Below are positions 12,830-25,494 of a stretch of 64,000 nucleotides of DNA, piece by piece. How positions within the stretch are numbered: the first letter of the stretch is position 1; every line of letters starts with the position of its first letter. The DNA lies in assembly GCA_002943765.1 (NCBI GenBank), contig PQWQ01000037.1, forward strand, positions 186,001 to 250,000, written 5' to 3'. Made by a program: the position numbers and the translations under genes. The notes below the pieces were generated by a model that made no database searches, had not been told where the DNA came from, and saw only the letters and a list, made by a program, of their open reading frames with translations. This DNA comes from Psoroptes ovis (lineage: Eukaryota; Arthropoda; Arachnida; Sarcoptiformes; Psoroptidae).

Positions 12830-13176
12830 ACAGAAACGCCTTTTCTTTTCTTTAAGACATTCAAACATACCTCTCTGTGAGTAATCAATGACAGTGTTAG
12901 ATAATGATAATGATGTGAAAATACCGTTGTTTGTTGCTGTTGTCTTTGTGCACAGATCAAACCAAATTCAAATGAATATTGATTGCAACAATACAAAATC
13001 ATTAAAATAATTTTACAAATTTCGAAATAAGAAATGAAATCTTTGATGTTTGAGACATTCAAAACAAAAAAATTTTCGAATGATGTTTGTCGAATTGTAT
13101 TTACAAACAGACTTGTTTGTATTTTGTAACAAATATCTCTCTCTCTCAGTGTGTTGATCATATTCATGTCAATATA

Positions 13177-13256
13177 TAAGGTTGTCCGAAAAGTTTTCAC
13201 CGATTATATCGTAAGAAATCATCAGAAAATCGGCAAGAACTTATCGGACAACCTAA
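13177..13256. mobile_element. Hairpin MITE family 1, type A, copy 12
   Basis: The ends are TAAGGTTGTCCGAAAAGTTT and AACTTATCGGACAACCTAA, with core ATATCGTAAGAAATCATCAG. Confidence 0.9.
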
Positions 13257-14025
13257 TATTATTTCTCTCATATTTCAAACACAGATATTTTCACTTTTCA
13301 ATAAATTTCAATTCGATACTTTTTCTTATTATTACAAACACAAATACACGTATATATTTGTGTTTATTTGTACATATGCATTGATTTCAATTCATCATAT
13401 TCAAAACATTTGATACCCAGAAATAGATAGTTATGAATGGATAATAAAGTAAGAGAAAATATTGAAAATTTTGAAATTTGAAAATGACTAAGAGTGTTTC
13501 AGCTTTGATTGTAAGGATTATTGTTGAATTGAATCAAAGATAAATGTTCAAAAAATAAACAGGAGAAATGCATGCAAATACAATGCTCCAGACAATACAA
13601 ATGATAAAATATGATGAATGATATGCATCGAATCAATACAATATTTCAATGTTGCAAATATTCACATTGATTAAATAATGATAATCGAATCTTCTTAGGT
13701 TTGATGAATTGATTATGAAAGATTTATGATTGAATCAATCACCATAAGATCAATTATCAATTTGCAACCGCTAATCTTTGGTTGAAATTTTAAATTTTAA
13801 AAAAATCAAATTTCTAATTAGCTCAATTGATCCTCTCATTTGATAAATGATTATCATGATAAGCACACAAGCTACACACATCTCATTAAAATGAATTTTT
13901 CAAATTTAATCTTCGTTCACTTTTTACACTATGAAATCATATCCATCTAAGGACATTTGAATTGTATTATTTTTTTTCCTGTTAATGATTCAAATGATTT
14001 ATTAAAACTATCATTTTCGATAGTA

Positions 14026-14188
14026 CAGGGTGTTTCAAGTTTTAATTCGTAGTTTTGAAATTAATTTTCGTAATTTTCAAGTTGATTTTCATAGTTTTGA
14101 ATGCAATTTTAAACAGTGAAAATACGAAATTTACTTTCAAAACTACGAAAATCAATTTTAAAACTCCGAATTGAAACTTGAAATTCTG
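14026..14188. mobile_element. Palindromic MITE family 2, copy 2
   Basis: The best left end of the family: CAGGGTGTTTCAAGTTTTAA after TA. The right end is TTGAAACTTGAAATTCTG followed by TA. Inner arms alternate TTCGTAGTTTT and AAAACTACGAA blocks in opposite orientation, so the whole 163 bp can fold on itself. Confidence 0.85.
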
Positions 14189-15152
14189 TAATTATGAGTG
14201 AATGCCCATAAACTGACCTTTTGCAAAATGTTTGAAAGATTAATTGAGTGAGTAATTTAATTTTTTTTTAAATAAATAAATAAATCAAATGTCAATATTT
14301 TTTAAAATTTTTGAAAATAAAACGTATTGTAAGTCAGTGAGTCAGTCAGTTAGTTGCAAAGTAAGCTAATCATTGAAATAATGATAATATTGAAAATCGA
14401 AACCTTTTCCTGTGTTTTAAGGGGGCAAAATTAAGATTCAAAAATTGTTTGCATATGTACAAGTAGTGTATAATATGATCTGTCATAAAAATGAAATAAA
14501 ATAAAATAAATTAAAGACATTGCACTAGATCAAATTCAACAAATCCTATCGGATTTTGTTTTGATTTTCTGTTTTCTAATTAAAATATTATTAATTTAAA
14601 AAATCAATTGATCACTGAATGATAAATCGATACACATACAATGATCAATCGAACAGACAAACCGTTGAATAGAAATGATACAATCGATACTATTTTTTTC
14701 GGGAAAATTAGCGGAAAAATAAATCAAAATATTTTTCTTAAAGGAAATATTGATTAGCAAGGAACCAATTGTCATAGTAATTTTGAAAAATTGACAAGAA
14801 TTATCATCATTTCATTTGAAATTCTGCACAATTTACACTCTGTTCATGCCAGAAAAAAACCAGAGAAATTGAAAAAATTTAAAAAATGAAAAATGTCATC
14901 AAATTAATCATCAAAATAGAATTCGAATTTCGAAGCCAAAACCAATCATCATCATCAATCATTGAATGTAATAAATAATTATTTATTCATTTATCAATGA
15001 TAAATGATGAATCACTTTATTTTTATATGAAAAACAGCAGAAATTTCCCAGAAAATCTTTCAAAAACAGAAATCTTTATTATGCTGAATGAAATTGATGG
15101 AAAATTGAAGCATTCAATTTATTGAAAAATTTGAAAATATTTCAATAAAATT

Positions 15153-15273
15153 ACAAGGTTTAAAGTTTTGATTCATAGTTTTAAAATTGAATTTCGTAAT
15201 TTAACAGTTTGAAATTCCATCGAAAACTGCGAAAATCAACTTTAAAACTACGAATTAAAACTTGAAACCCTGT
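15153..15273. mobile_element. Palindromic MITE family 2, copy 3
   Basis: The left arm is ACAAGGTTTAAAGTTTTGAT and the right arm is AATTAAAACTTGAAACCCTG followed by TA. The inner pair is ATTTCGTAATTT versus AAAACTGCGAAAAT. Confidence 0.85.
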
Positions 15274-16350
15274 ATAATACTTCAAATAATGAAATTATTT
15301 TAATTGAAATATATGCAATACACGCACAAAACAGCGAGAATATTGTTTGGTTTTAACGAATTTGTTTATTTTCAACAATCATTTGATCTATTGCTTGTTC
15401 AACTGTTTTCATTTGTTGATATGTTCATTTGCAAAACAAACGATTCATGCTCAGAAATTCAGAAAATAATTCACATTCATTTCGACATTTCAATCAAATC
15501 AAATAATCAATCTAACTAATCAAAAAAATTAATTTGTTTTCGTTGTTTTCATATTTTGACAAATTCAAATGTCAAATCAAATCAAAATACCTGCCAAACA
15601 AAACAAGCAAAAATTTTGACCATTATTCAATCATGACTTGTTGTTATCGATCGAAATGAATGTAAATGTTTGAATTAATCAATCATAAATGTAAATTTTT
15701 GATAATGAATTGAATTTTTAGTTTTTGTCTTAATTAATTCAGCAGCAGCAACAGCAGCAGTAGATTTGAATAATTTGAAAAAGGTAAAAATCAAATTTTC
15801 TCCGAACCAAACCAGATTTGACATGATGATTAATTATTGTTGAATATTTCAGCTGATTTTATTCAATGAGAGATCTCAGTGACAGAAAGAGATTTTTGGC
15901 TTGTTTCACTGAAAATAGGGCCTGAACAATGCAAACAAGTACCGAAATTTGATTCAATAAGAAATCGTTGATTCAATCGAAACAAGAATCAATTGACAAT
16001 CGGAATGATTCAACGAATTTGGTCGAATTTTCTGAATGGAAAATCTTAAATAACTGAAAAAACTAGTCACAAAATGATACAGATGGAAACAAGACAAGTA
16101 GTTGTATATTTCGGATGGTTTCAATGCTGAAAAATACCAAAAACTGGGTCATTCATCGATGGATGACGAACCAGAAATCAACGACTGAAATGAAAAATTG
16201 TTTTCGAAACAAATAAACAGAAACGAAAAAAATTGACATTTTCATTCATTGACTGGCTGGCTGGCTGATTGGCAAAATTTTTGATGAAAAACAGAAATTA
16301 TTTTGAGTGAAGTAAATATGATTGTATGCAAAAAATAGTAATTGAAAATA

Positions 16351-16431
16351 TTTGGTTGTCCGGAAAGTTTTAGCCGATTTACTAATTGAAAAAACATTTG
16401 AAAATCTACAAAAACTTTTCGGACAATCTGA
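16351..16431. mobile_element. Hairpin MITE family 1, type D, copy 13
   Basis: The ends are TTTGGTTGTCCGGAAAGTTT and AACTTTTCGGACAATCTGA. The centre is TTACTAATTGAAAAAACA. Confidence 0.85.
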
Positions 16432-16566
16432 TAGTAATTTCAATATATCATCTTGTGTAGATTATTTCTCCACGCCACTCCACAATACACACACATAAAA
16501 AATGACCAAAAATAATTTTTGAATGAAAAATTGATTGGTGATAATTAAACAATTCAATAATTTTCA

Positions 16567-16644
16567 TTAGATTGTCCGATAAGTTTTTGCCGATTTTGTT
16601 AATTTCCTACGATATAATCGACAGAAACTTTCCGGACAACCTAA
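16567..16644. mobile_element. Hairpin MITE family 1, type A, copy 14
   Basis: The ends are TTAGATTGTCCGATAAGTTT and AACTTTCCGGACAACCTAA. The word GATAATTAAACAATTCAAT occurs on both sides of this copy (about 16541 and 16651), suggesting a local duplication. Confidence 0.9.
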
Positions 16645-18922
16645 TACATGATAATTAAACAATTCAATTTAAACAATTTTGCAATTCAGTTACAATGAGA
16701 GCAATATGATAAGATCACCATTTTTTACTTACACAAATAATAAGATTATCGAAAGAATTCAAAGAGTTCTAAGATGAATCTTTAAATCTTTTGTTTTTTT
16801 TTGAGTACAGTTTTCGTCTTAAATCTTCACAATCTTGCCTTGTGTTTCTTGGCAGAAACACACATAAACATAAATGATTCGATTTGCAGGAGTTTAACAC
16901 AAATATTAAGTTCTTTATGTAGTTATTATCATCATAAAATTCTGTAGAATTACACATGCATCATTTATATATTTAAGACGACTAAGGAATGAGGAAAACG
17001 AATAAGCAAAAAAAAATGTAAAAAGATCACAAATAAACACATGCTTTAATGATGATTACACAGAGAGAAAATGATTAAAAATTAAGAATATTCATCATCA
17101 TCATATATACATAAACAAATACACACATACAAAGTATTAAATTACTTTAAGACTTTATTTAAGATTTTCTCATTTTTTTTCTTCATAATTCAATAATTTT
17201 TTGATACATTATTCAATGTTCAATGTGCGTAATATTTAATTTTGGATAAATTTTTGACGACATATAAATGAATGAATAATGAACAAAAATTTTCAATAAT
17301 TTATGAGGTAAAACATATGGAAACAAACAAACAAACAAACATATATGATGACATAGCCATAATCAATCAATATTAATAAATGAATAATGAATAATGAACA
17401 TTCTGCTTATGAATGAAATGTAATGTAAAAATGTTCTATTTTCGAATGAAACTAACTAATCAATAATCATGATTTAAATCGATAAACTGAGCACTTTTAA
17501 AATGACCAAGAAAATGATACACATATCACTGATAAGTGAATATTCAACGGTGTATTCGCTATAATTAATGAAATACATTCAAAGAAGTTTGGACAAACTT
17601 ACAATGATACAATGAACTGGATGTGACTATTTCGTTGAAATATCTTTAAAAAATAAATCATAATCAATTACAAATTGTGAAAGCAATTCAAGTTGTGTAG
17701 ATAAATTGAATCAAAGTTCAATTAAAAATTCAAGAACAAATCAATTTTAAAAGATGATTATACACACGATTTTTCTTTCAAGACTATTGTTCATCAGTCT
17801 TAAAAAACATCTGTTTTTTGAAATAATAATAATCAACATTCGATCAATTCGAAGCATTCAAAATAATTATTAAGAAAAATTGAATTAAATTTCTTCTTAG
17901 AACAACATGAACCCTTCATCATCATCATCATTTTCTTCATTTCAATAGATTCGATTTTCGAATTTTTTCGAACAACACACACAAACAACACTAAAGATTA
18001 AGGATATAACCCTGTATGTTTGGAGCGATTAAAAAGTTTTTGATCAATCAAAATATTTATATTTAAGATATAATCAAACAATGATTATCAATTATTGTGT
18101 AGTGCTCACTGAACATTTAACATAATCACAAAAAATCAAAAATTGGTAGAAATTTAAGGGGAAAAATCTTTTTCTTAGCATCTTTGAGTGTAGATCTTAA
18201 AGCGTTATGAATTATCATTGCATACATAATCATTATTCAATGGTTATAAGTGAATAAATGAACAATATGCTTTGTTGAAAATAAAGGAAAAATTTCAAAT
18301 TTTCAAATTTAATTATAGTCTTATTCATCTACACTTGTGTGATTAACTGAAAAATTAAAACGAATATTTCAAAACTAAAAAACAACGGATATTTCAAGAC
18401 TATTTTCTTAAAAAGGTTATGAAAGCGAAATACAGACGGTAACTATTCCGTGTTATTTCCGAATACTAAATCGTTTACCAATTAAACTCTGTGGTTATTC
18501 CAATCAAAATCATTAAACAACAACATTAAGGCTATGATAAGGTTATGGATATAAACATACATTCATAATGTTATATCCGATCAAAACCATAAATAAATAA
18601 AAATCACAATGTAAATAATAAAAACAATACAACATCTATAATCTTTGTTTCAAATATCAATATTTTCTAAAACCTTATACCTCTAAAAATGCCTTTATGA
18701 GAGATGCCTTATTGTTGTTGTTGTTCATGTTGGTGATTGTACATATTTGATATATTTGATCATATAAAACTGATATTATAGTTTGATCATATCAAAAAAA
18801 CAAATATCTTGAAAAGTATCCAGGCAAAAGGGCATAGCTAGCCAACAAACAAGGGGAAAAACAAAATCAGATCAAATATTATAAAATAAGGTAAACGAAC
18901 GGAAAAAAAACTTGAAAAAATA

Positions 18923-19002
18923 TTAGATTGTCCTAAAAGTTTTTGTCGATTTTCCAATGATTTCTTACGATATAACCGGCAAAAACTTTGCGGACAACTT
19001 AA
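18923..19002. mobile_element. Hairpin MITE family 1, type A, copy 15
   Basis: The ends are TTAGATTGTCCTAAAAGTTT and AACTTTGCGGACAACTTAA, with TA on both sides. Confidence 0.9.
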
Positions 19003-19413
19003 TATAATAATATGCAAAATTCATATGACAATTAATATCATTTTCCTTCACTCAAATTTACTCATATTTGAATATGTAAAAATCATAATAATGATGGGGC
19101 AAAAAAATAGTGGAGAGACACAGAAAGAGAGACGGAACATCATTATTTTTCTATGACAAATTGTCACTAGATTACTATCATAAAAAATTATCAAAGCAAA
19201 ATATATATAACAATACAATCGTTCTTAAAGAAATTAAATATTATAATAACAAGTATATGTGGACAACAACATGGAGCAAACATGTTGTTGTTGAATAATC
19301 ATGTTAATAAAAAATGATTGTTTGGAAAATGTTCACATCATTATCTATTATCTAATTGTCATTTTTCATTTCAAAAGGTTTATCACAAGGTTTTAAGGAT
19401 AAGGTTGTGTGTA

Positions 19414-19494
19414 TTAAGTTGTCCCATAAGTTTTTGCCATTTTTCGGATGAAAAATAAATTTAAAAAACGGTCAGAACTTATGAGACAACCTAA
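19414..19494. mobile_element. Hairpin MITE family 1, type C, copy 16
   Basis: Sub-type with CCCATAAG in place of CCGAAAAG: the left end is TTAAGTTGTCCCATAAGTTT and the right end is AACTTATGAGACAACCTAA. The change is compensated on both arms. Confidence 0.85.
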
Positions 19495-19700
19495 TATATC
19501 ACCAGACGTTTATTTATATCTGAAAACATATGAGATATTTAATCAAGATTAAGCCTTTTTTGTTTGAAATTTTGAATAATTTCAACTAAAATTGTTCTTC
19601 GGAAATTCTTTCGGGAAAAAAAATGGCTTAAACAATAGACTTGAAAACAAATTAGATGCTTTCAAATTATAATGGCAATGGCAAATTATGCAAAATAATA

Positions 19701-19823
19701 TAAGGATTTAAAGTTCAAATTCGGACTTTTAAAATTTAATTTCATAATTTTACAATTTGAAATTTCATTGAAAACTACGAAATTCAATTTCAAAAGTCCG
19801 AATTGAAACTTTAAAAACCCTGC
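19701..19823. mobile_element. Palindromic MITE family 2, copy 4
   Basis: The left arm is AAGGATTTAAAGTTCAAATT and the right arm is GAATTGAAACTTTAAAAACC before CTGC. The inner CGGACTTTTAAAAT and TTTCAAAAGTCCG pair, a compensated variant of the TACGAA block. Confidence 0.8.
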
Positions 19824-21296
19824 AATAAAAAAAAAAGTTCAGGTAAACTTGGCTTTTAAAGGCTATAAACCGTGAGTAAATTTGTATTAGTCATACTTAG
19901 AAGGAAAAATTACTTACCTTCGAATGTTATTTCTTATTAAATGATGATGATAAATAAGTAAAGATGCACAAAAAAAACAAAATTGAAAAATTTTCAATTT
20001 TCAATAATCAAAACAACACTTTAAATCATTTCTTTAAGTCTTTAAGTCATTTGATTATCATTTAACACTGATTTTTAAAAGGTTTGGTTGGTGAGCATCG
20101 ATTAGTAAAGTAATCAATGATTAATCAAGTATACACAGTAAACACACACAAATATAAACAATGATTTAACTCAAAACATTCAAAGAGGTGTTGGGGATTA
20201 TTGTTTATGTGTGTTCACAATTGATGATCATAAATATACACACAGAGAACATTTGAATGAATGCCATTGTTGTTTGCTGTTGCTGGAATAATTGAAAATT
20301 TCCATCGAAATTGATTCACAAATATGGCAAATAAGTTGATTTAGTGATTCAATTCGATGCCTAGTAAGGTAAATTTATTAAGATGATGATGATGATGATG
20401 ATGCAGAGGTAAAAACCTTGGAACTTTTTTGAGAAAAAAAACGAAAAAAACACTTAAACACTTAATATTAAGGTGGTAACCTCATGGATGATAATCAAAG
20501 TTTTTTCTTTGGGATCCATCATGGATCCTTGTTGTTTTAGTTGATCAGTTGATTTTATTAATTCATTTTGTTGCTTGAAAACATTTAAAATTATTGAAAA
20601 TTCATGGAAACATTTGCATGATCTTTGAAACATTCGACGGTCATCATCTTATTCTTATGATATTTTTCTTTAAGAAACAGCAACAACAACATTCATCGTT
20701 CGATTTCATAAGTTTTTGTGTTTCACATTTTCGAAGCTGGCTCACCTTTTGGCTTAAAGATGTATGAAAATAATCAAAGAAAACTAAAAGAAAAGAGAAT
20801 GAATTGAATTTTCTTAATATTAAAACATGTAAGATTTTCAATACAAATAATAAGATGTTGAAGAAAAATACCTGCAAAACGACCAGCATTGCCGCCACCA
20901 CCAACCAACCACCAATCACCACCACCATGAAATATCATCAATTTCAATTCGAATGACTGATATCGTTTAATGGCTTGTGTGTGTTGGTGTGTGGATAATC
21001 ACAATTTCTTCAAAATCTTCAGCATCTTCAGTGTTTCTTCAAGTTTTTTAGTTTGAACAATTTTCATTGATGCAACACTAATAAATAAGTAAAGAAGAAG
21101 ATTCAACGACCATGTCTTATTCATTCATCTGATGGTATTTTGGTTGCATTATTTGGTGGTGGTAAACACATATATTCACAAAATAACGACTACCAACAAA
21201 TAAATAAACAAACAAAATTGATCCTATTTCTGTGATAGTATACTCGGTTGTTGTTGTTGTTGTTGGTTGGTATTCTCCGTGCTCATATATTTGTTA

Positions 21297-21379
21297 TTAG
21301 ATTGTCCAAAAAGTTTTTGCCGATTTTCCAATTATTTTCTACGGATATGACCGGTGAAAAACTTTTCGGACAACCTAAT
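21297..21379. mobile_element. Hairpin MITE family 1, type A, copy 17
   Basis: The ends are TTAGATTGTCCAAAAAGTTT and AACTTTTCGGACAACCTAA, with a centre around ACGGATATGACCGG. Confidence 0.9.
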
Positions 21380-23121
21380 AGTTCTATTCGTTCGTTTTGT
21401 TTTGTTTGTTCTCACATTCATTCACATCCACCAAAATGAGAGAAGAGTATTTTTAAAAGAAAAGCAGCAACAGGGTCGAATTCATTCGAAAGACTATAGT
21501 TTTGGATGTTGATGATGTTGGTTGTAATCATTTATTATTATTCGTTATTAATGTTCTCTGAAAGTTTTTATTCATTTTGATCAATTTGACATGTTAACTA
21601 TATGTGTGTTTATGTTTGCATTTAAGGTGGGTGCTTTTTCATTCAGGCTATAGCCTTGTATACACAAAAGCATATTATGTGCAAACTATATGCAAACACA
21701 AACATATGAAATGAATGAATGAACGGATGGATGAATGAAAAAACCAGAAATCAACTTTGATTGTTTATTCACCAAAAACAATCGTCAAACAAACCAACCA
21801 ACTAGTTTTGTTTGGTGGCTGATATATATCAAAACAAGTACCTAATAAATATCTTTCTCATTGTTTGAAGGGGAGAAAGTTTAATGGTCAAAGATTATTG
21901 TTTTGAATCATAAAAGTTTATCTTCGAATCAAATCAGATATGAAATGGAATGAATTATAATGTAAATTATCTTCGTAATCAACTTTTGTTGATTGTGTTT
22001 TGTTGTTGTTTATCTATTTGTTTTCAAAAGGCGCGAATTCGAACCACCCATTTCGTCAAAAGTAGTGGCACTATTTCATCCTAATGATTACAAGAATTAT
22101 TCGGGATGTAGGATTCTTGTTCTCATCAGTTCACTATTATTCATGCTACTACCTTTACTAGAAATCGAATTCTTTTGAAATGCGCATCGCTTTTGCTAAT
22201 GCTACTACTTTATTGGGTGTGTTTGTTTGTGAATGTTGATTGTATTACTCATCATCAATTTGAATTTCAATAATTTTATCTGACCAGAAAATTAAAAACA
22301 ATATTTGTTGATTATTATATTATTTACCATTGTTGTTGCTGTTATTCAATTGATTATAAATTGAATTATACGATTTCAAATCTTCGATGGAAATTTTCGA
22401 AATTTGAGTGAATTTGGAAATAAATTAGCCTGAATTAAACAAAATAATGGCGATTATAATTTACACATGATTTCGTGAGCTTGAAATCTTGATGATTTCA
22501 ATGTTTTCATGGTATTTTAAGATGAAGAAATTCCCGAGATGATTTCCAAGAGAAAATCTTGAAGAAATTGAGAGAAATATTCGGCAAAAACAAGTAGAAA
22601 ATGATGAAAATCAATGGGAATCAAATTAATTTTTCAAATCTCATGAAATAATTTCAAATAATTTCCATTGAAAATGATTAAATTTCATTGGTTTTCACTT
22701 GATTGATTTCATACTCAAACACATGCACGACGATCATCATCAAATTGGATTTATTGACATTCACATTCACATTAAATTAAAAACAAACCAGTTGCATCAT
22801 TTCATTTTTCATTCATTATTATTCATAAATCATGAATGAATAATTACATAATTCATCCAAGCATTGTAAATTATTATTGCGAAATGAATGAATGAATGAT
22901 AAGATAAATCTTCAATCAAATATATCTTTGAGACTAATGAATTGATCTTGAGATAATTTTTCTTCAAAACAAAATTCAAATTGAGCGCCCATTTTCTTGC
23001 GCATGCTCATTGATATCGTGATGCTCATATGTTTTTTTTTTGATGATTTTTGATAATTTTGATTGTTTGAATGAAATTAGATCATTTTTGCGTGATTACA
23101 CCCTGAAAAAATTGAATATTA

Positions 23122-24992
23122 ATGAAGATGACCAATCAAAACAATCAATTTGATGCGCATTATGATGTAATATTAACCGGAACAGATTTCATATCATCAC
23201 TATTATCAGCTGCTTTGGCACGAATTGGTAAAAAGGTATTGAGCTTGGATTCGGAAAAATTTTATGGAAAAGAATGGCGTTCAATGAAATTTACCGATTT
23301 ATTAATTTGGTCGGTGCGACATTGTCATTTGCGATCATCAGTGATTGATAATCATAAGCTGAAACCAGCATTAAACAGCGACGATGAATTATACCTATCG
23401 ATGCATAGATCGCAGCGTTTCAAAAATGTTGAAATTAATTTCGATTTCATCACTAATCAAGGGTATTGTCAAAAATTTTTCGAACATTTATTCAAAGATA
23501 AATGTACCAAAGAATTTCTCGAAGATTTCCTAGTGAATTGCCAAGAAAAATTATCGAATGTACAATCAATAGATGAAGCTATGGAAATATTGGAAAATTT
23601 CAAAGATAAATACCCATTGATGAATCGTTTTGATAATATGTTTACATTTGATTTGTGTCCAAGGGTATGTCCTGGTAATTTTTACGACACTCATTGAATT
23701 AATACATTTTTACCTGAAAATAGTTTTTATATTCAAATGAAAAACTTGTTAAATTGTTGATCGATTCAACCGTAACCCGTTATGTTGAATTTAAAAAAAT
23801 ATCACGTTTATTGACTGTGATGTCGCTACCCGAAACCAGTGATGATAATGATAACGGTGAAAATCGAATGAATATGCAAATTGTTGAAGTACCATGCACC
23901 AGAAGCGATATATTCATGTCGAATATCATATCACCGATTGAGAAAAGATATTTAATGTCTTTCTTGGAAAAATGTTTTCGTATTGAACGACACGGTGATT
24001 GGTATCGAGAATACGCTCGTAGACCATTCATCGAATTTCTACGTACACAAACATTGACTGATAAATTACAAGAATTTATCATCAATACATTGTTGATGCA
24101 ATCTCAAGACACCGATACTGAATCGGCGCTGAATAAAATCAGCTTTTTCCTTCGTTCATTTGGACGTTTTTGTGATCGACCTTTTTTATTCCCATTGTAT
24201 GGATCCGAAGATATTATACAAGCATTTTGTCGATATGGAGCAGTTTGGGGTGGCTCATATTGTCTCGATGTATCGATCGATGGTATTATAGTCAATAAAT
24301 CAAATCAACGATGTCAATCCATTTTGGTGAATAATGGAACTCGAATCGGCTGCGATAATTTGATCACCGATTATGAATTTGATGATATTAAGCCCATGCG
24401 GCTCAACGAACAAAAGATAATGGCACGTGCAATCGTATTGAGCACAAAATCAATCAAAGCAATCGATACTGATAATGAAATGGGCGATCTAAGTTTCATA
24501 CATTTATCACCGAAATTTACCCATTTAAACACATCGGTTTATTGTTTTGAAACTGATTATTCTAGTCGACTTTGTCCACGACATTTTTATTTACAACATT
24601 TTTGGTGCGAGTCATCGGGTCAAAGTTCGACGGCCAAACAATTGCTTGAACCTGTGGTGAAAAAATTATGCGAATTAGACCGAGAATCAACGACAACATT
24701 GGATTTACCTTTTGAACTACGTAATAAAATTCTGATGTCCATCTATTACAATTATTATTCACCAATCGTTGATTATACACATCCGAATGATAATACCAAA
24801 GATGAGAATAATTCCATACCAATGAACATCAGACAAATACAAATGACAATTGATGAATTTAATTATGAAAATGCTGTCCGACAAGCAGAGAAAATATTCC
24901 ATGAATTATATCCTGATGATGAATTTTTTCCAATGACAGAAAAACAATGTGAACAATCATCAATCGATGATGATCTAGATGATGACCAATGA
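23122..24992 (+). CDS. CHM: Rab escort protein (Rab geranylgeranyltransferase component A), 603 aa
   Basis: Two exons, 23122-23664 and 23724-24992, with a 59-nt phase-0 intron (AGG|GTATGT ... AAATAG|TTT). The joined product starts MKMTNQNNQFDAHYDVILTG and is 603 aa, near the family's usual length. REP presents newly made Rab GTPases to the geranylgeranyltransferase and chaperones them to membranes in the cytosol. The N-terminal GDI/REP dinucleotide-fold-like segment is clear (YDVILTGTDF, then KVLSLDSEKFYGKEW), as is LCPR followed by LVKLLIDSTVTRYVEFK across the splice. CRYGAVWGGSYCLD in the middle favours REP over GDI, as do the acidic insert near DDNDNGEN and the overall length. The acidic tail (DDDLDDDQ) is also REP-like. 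It converges on RASA1, whose stop lies 503 bp away. A polyadenylation signal, AATAAA, is at 25054. The unspliced frame is closed by stops, so the intron is required. Confidence 0.92.
23665..23723 (+). other. 59-nt intron of the Rab escort protein gene
   Basis: GTATGT donor and AAAATAG acceptor. Removing it restores the conserved join FDLCPR / FLYSNEKLVKLLIDS. It typifies the very short introns of this window. Confidence 0.9.
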
Positions 24993-25494
24993 ATAGTTTA
25001 GAATGATTTTGTTTCAATACCATTCATTGAATGTGGACGATGTCTTCTGTTTCAATAAATGAAAATTTATTTTTTTAAAAAATGCAGGGTTAATACACTA
25101 AATGAGCCAAAAATTTTAATTTTTAAAATTTCTTAAAAAATGACATAGGAAGCGCTCAGTTTAATTCGAATCGGATGAAATATGAAAACCATATGAATAA
25201 TAGCCTTTGATAAAATATTGCAAAAACACGTGTTAAATATATGTACATAAAGGGTCCGAATGATGTACAAATGATATTGTGCTGTCTTGTTTTTTGGCAT
25301 CAAAATATATGGAAAAATGTCAAGGAATCCAAGGATCATTAATTTTGAATTTGAAATGTCAAATAAAACTTAAACAATGTCCATATATTTGTGTTTATGT
25401 GCGGTCAACATTTCGATCACAGTTGCCAGCTTTTTCAATGTGACCTATGAGAACATAAAATGAACAAAATGAGTTTTTAAATGATTTTTAAAAA
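24993..25494. other. Convergent 3' intergenic region between REP and RASA1
   Basis: Contains the REP polyadenylation signal AATAAA at 25054-25059. The rest is AT-rich with no recognised repeat or MITE; it should carry the 3' UTRs of both genes. Confidence 0.55.

Larger units (their letters stand above)
11713..23121. other. Gene-free 11.4-kb stretch with MITEs and simple repeats
   Basis: No frame has convincing coding character. It contains eight family-1 MITEs (12494 to 21297), three family-2 MITEs (14026, 15153, 19701), GAT and ATC tandem runs (for example near 20380) and poly-T/A tracts. Two short splice-bounded segments could be exons (15740-15780 plus, 20871-20928 minus); they are listed as findings. 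A 5' flank of the giant-exon gene should lie just above 11712, but I see no clear promoter motif. Confidence 0.5.

Noticed and set aside
12733..13200. 155-aa minus-strand frame
   Set aside because: Its two ends are family-1 MITEs read in frame (for example SVLGCPKSFVRKVF); the middle is AT-biased with no domain.
21990..22180. Less AT-rich patch with GGTTCGAATTC on the minus strand, resembling a tRNA T-arm
   Set aside because: No matching acceptor stem, D-arm or anticodon arm could be folded around it by eye.
24562..24822. Minus-strand frame across the REP coding exon
   Set aside because: Antisense shadow of a well-supported gene.
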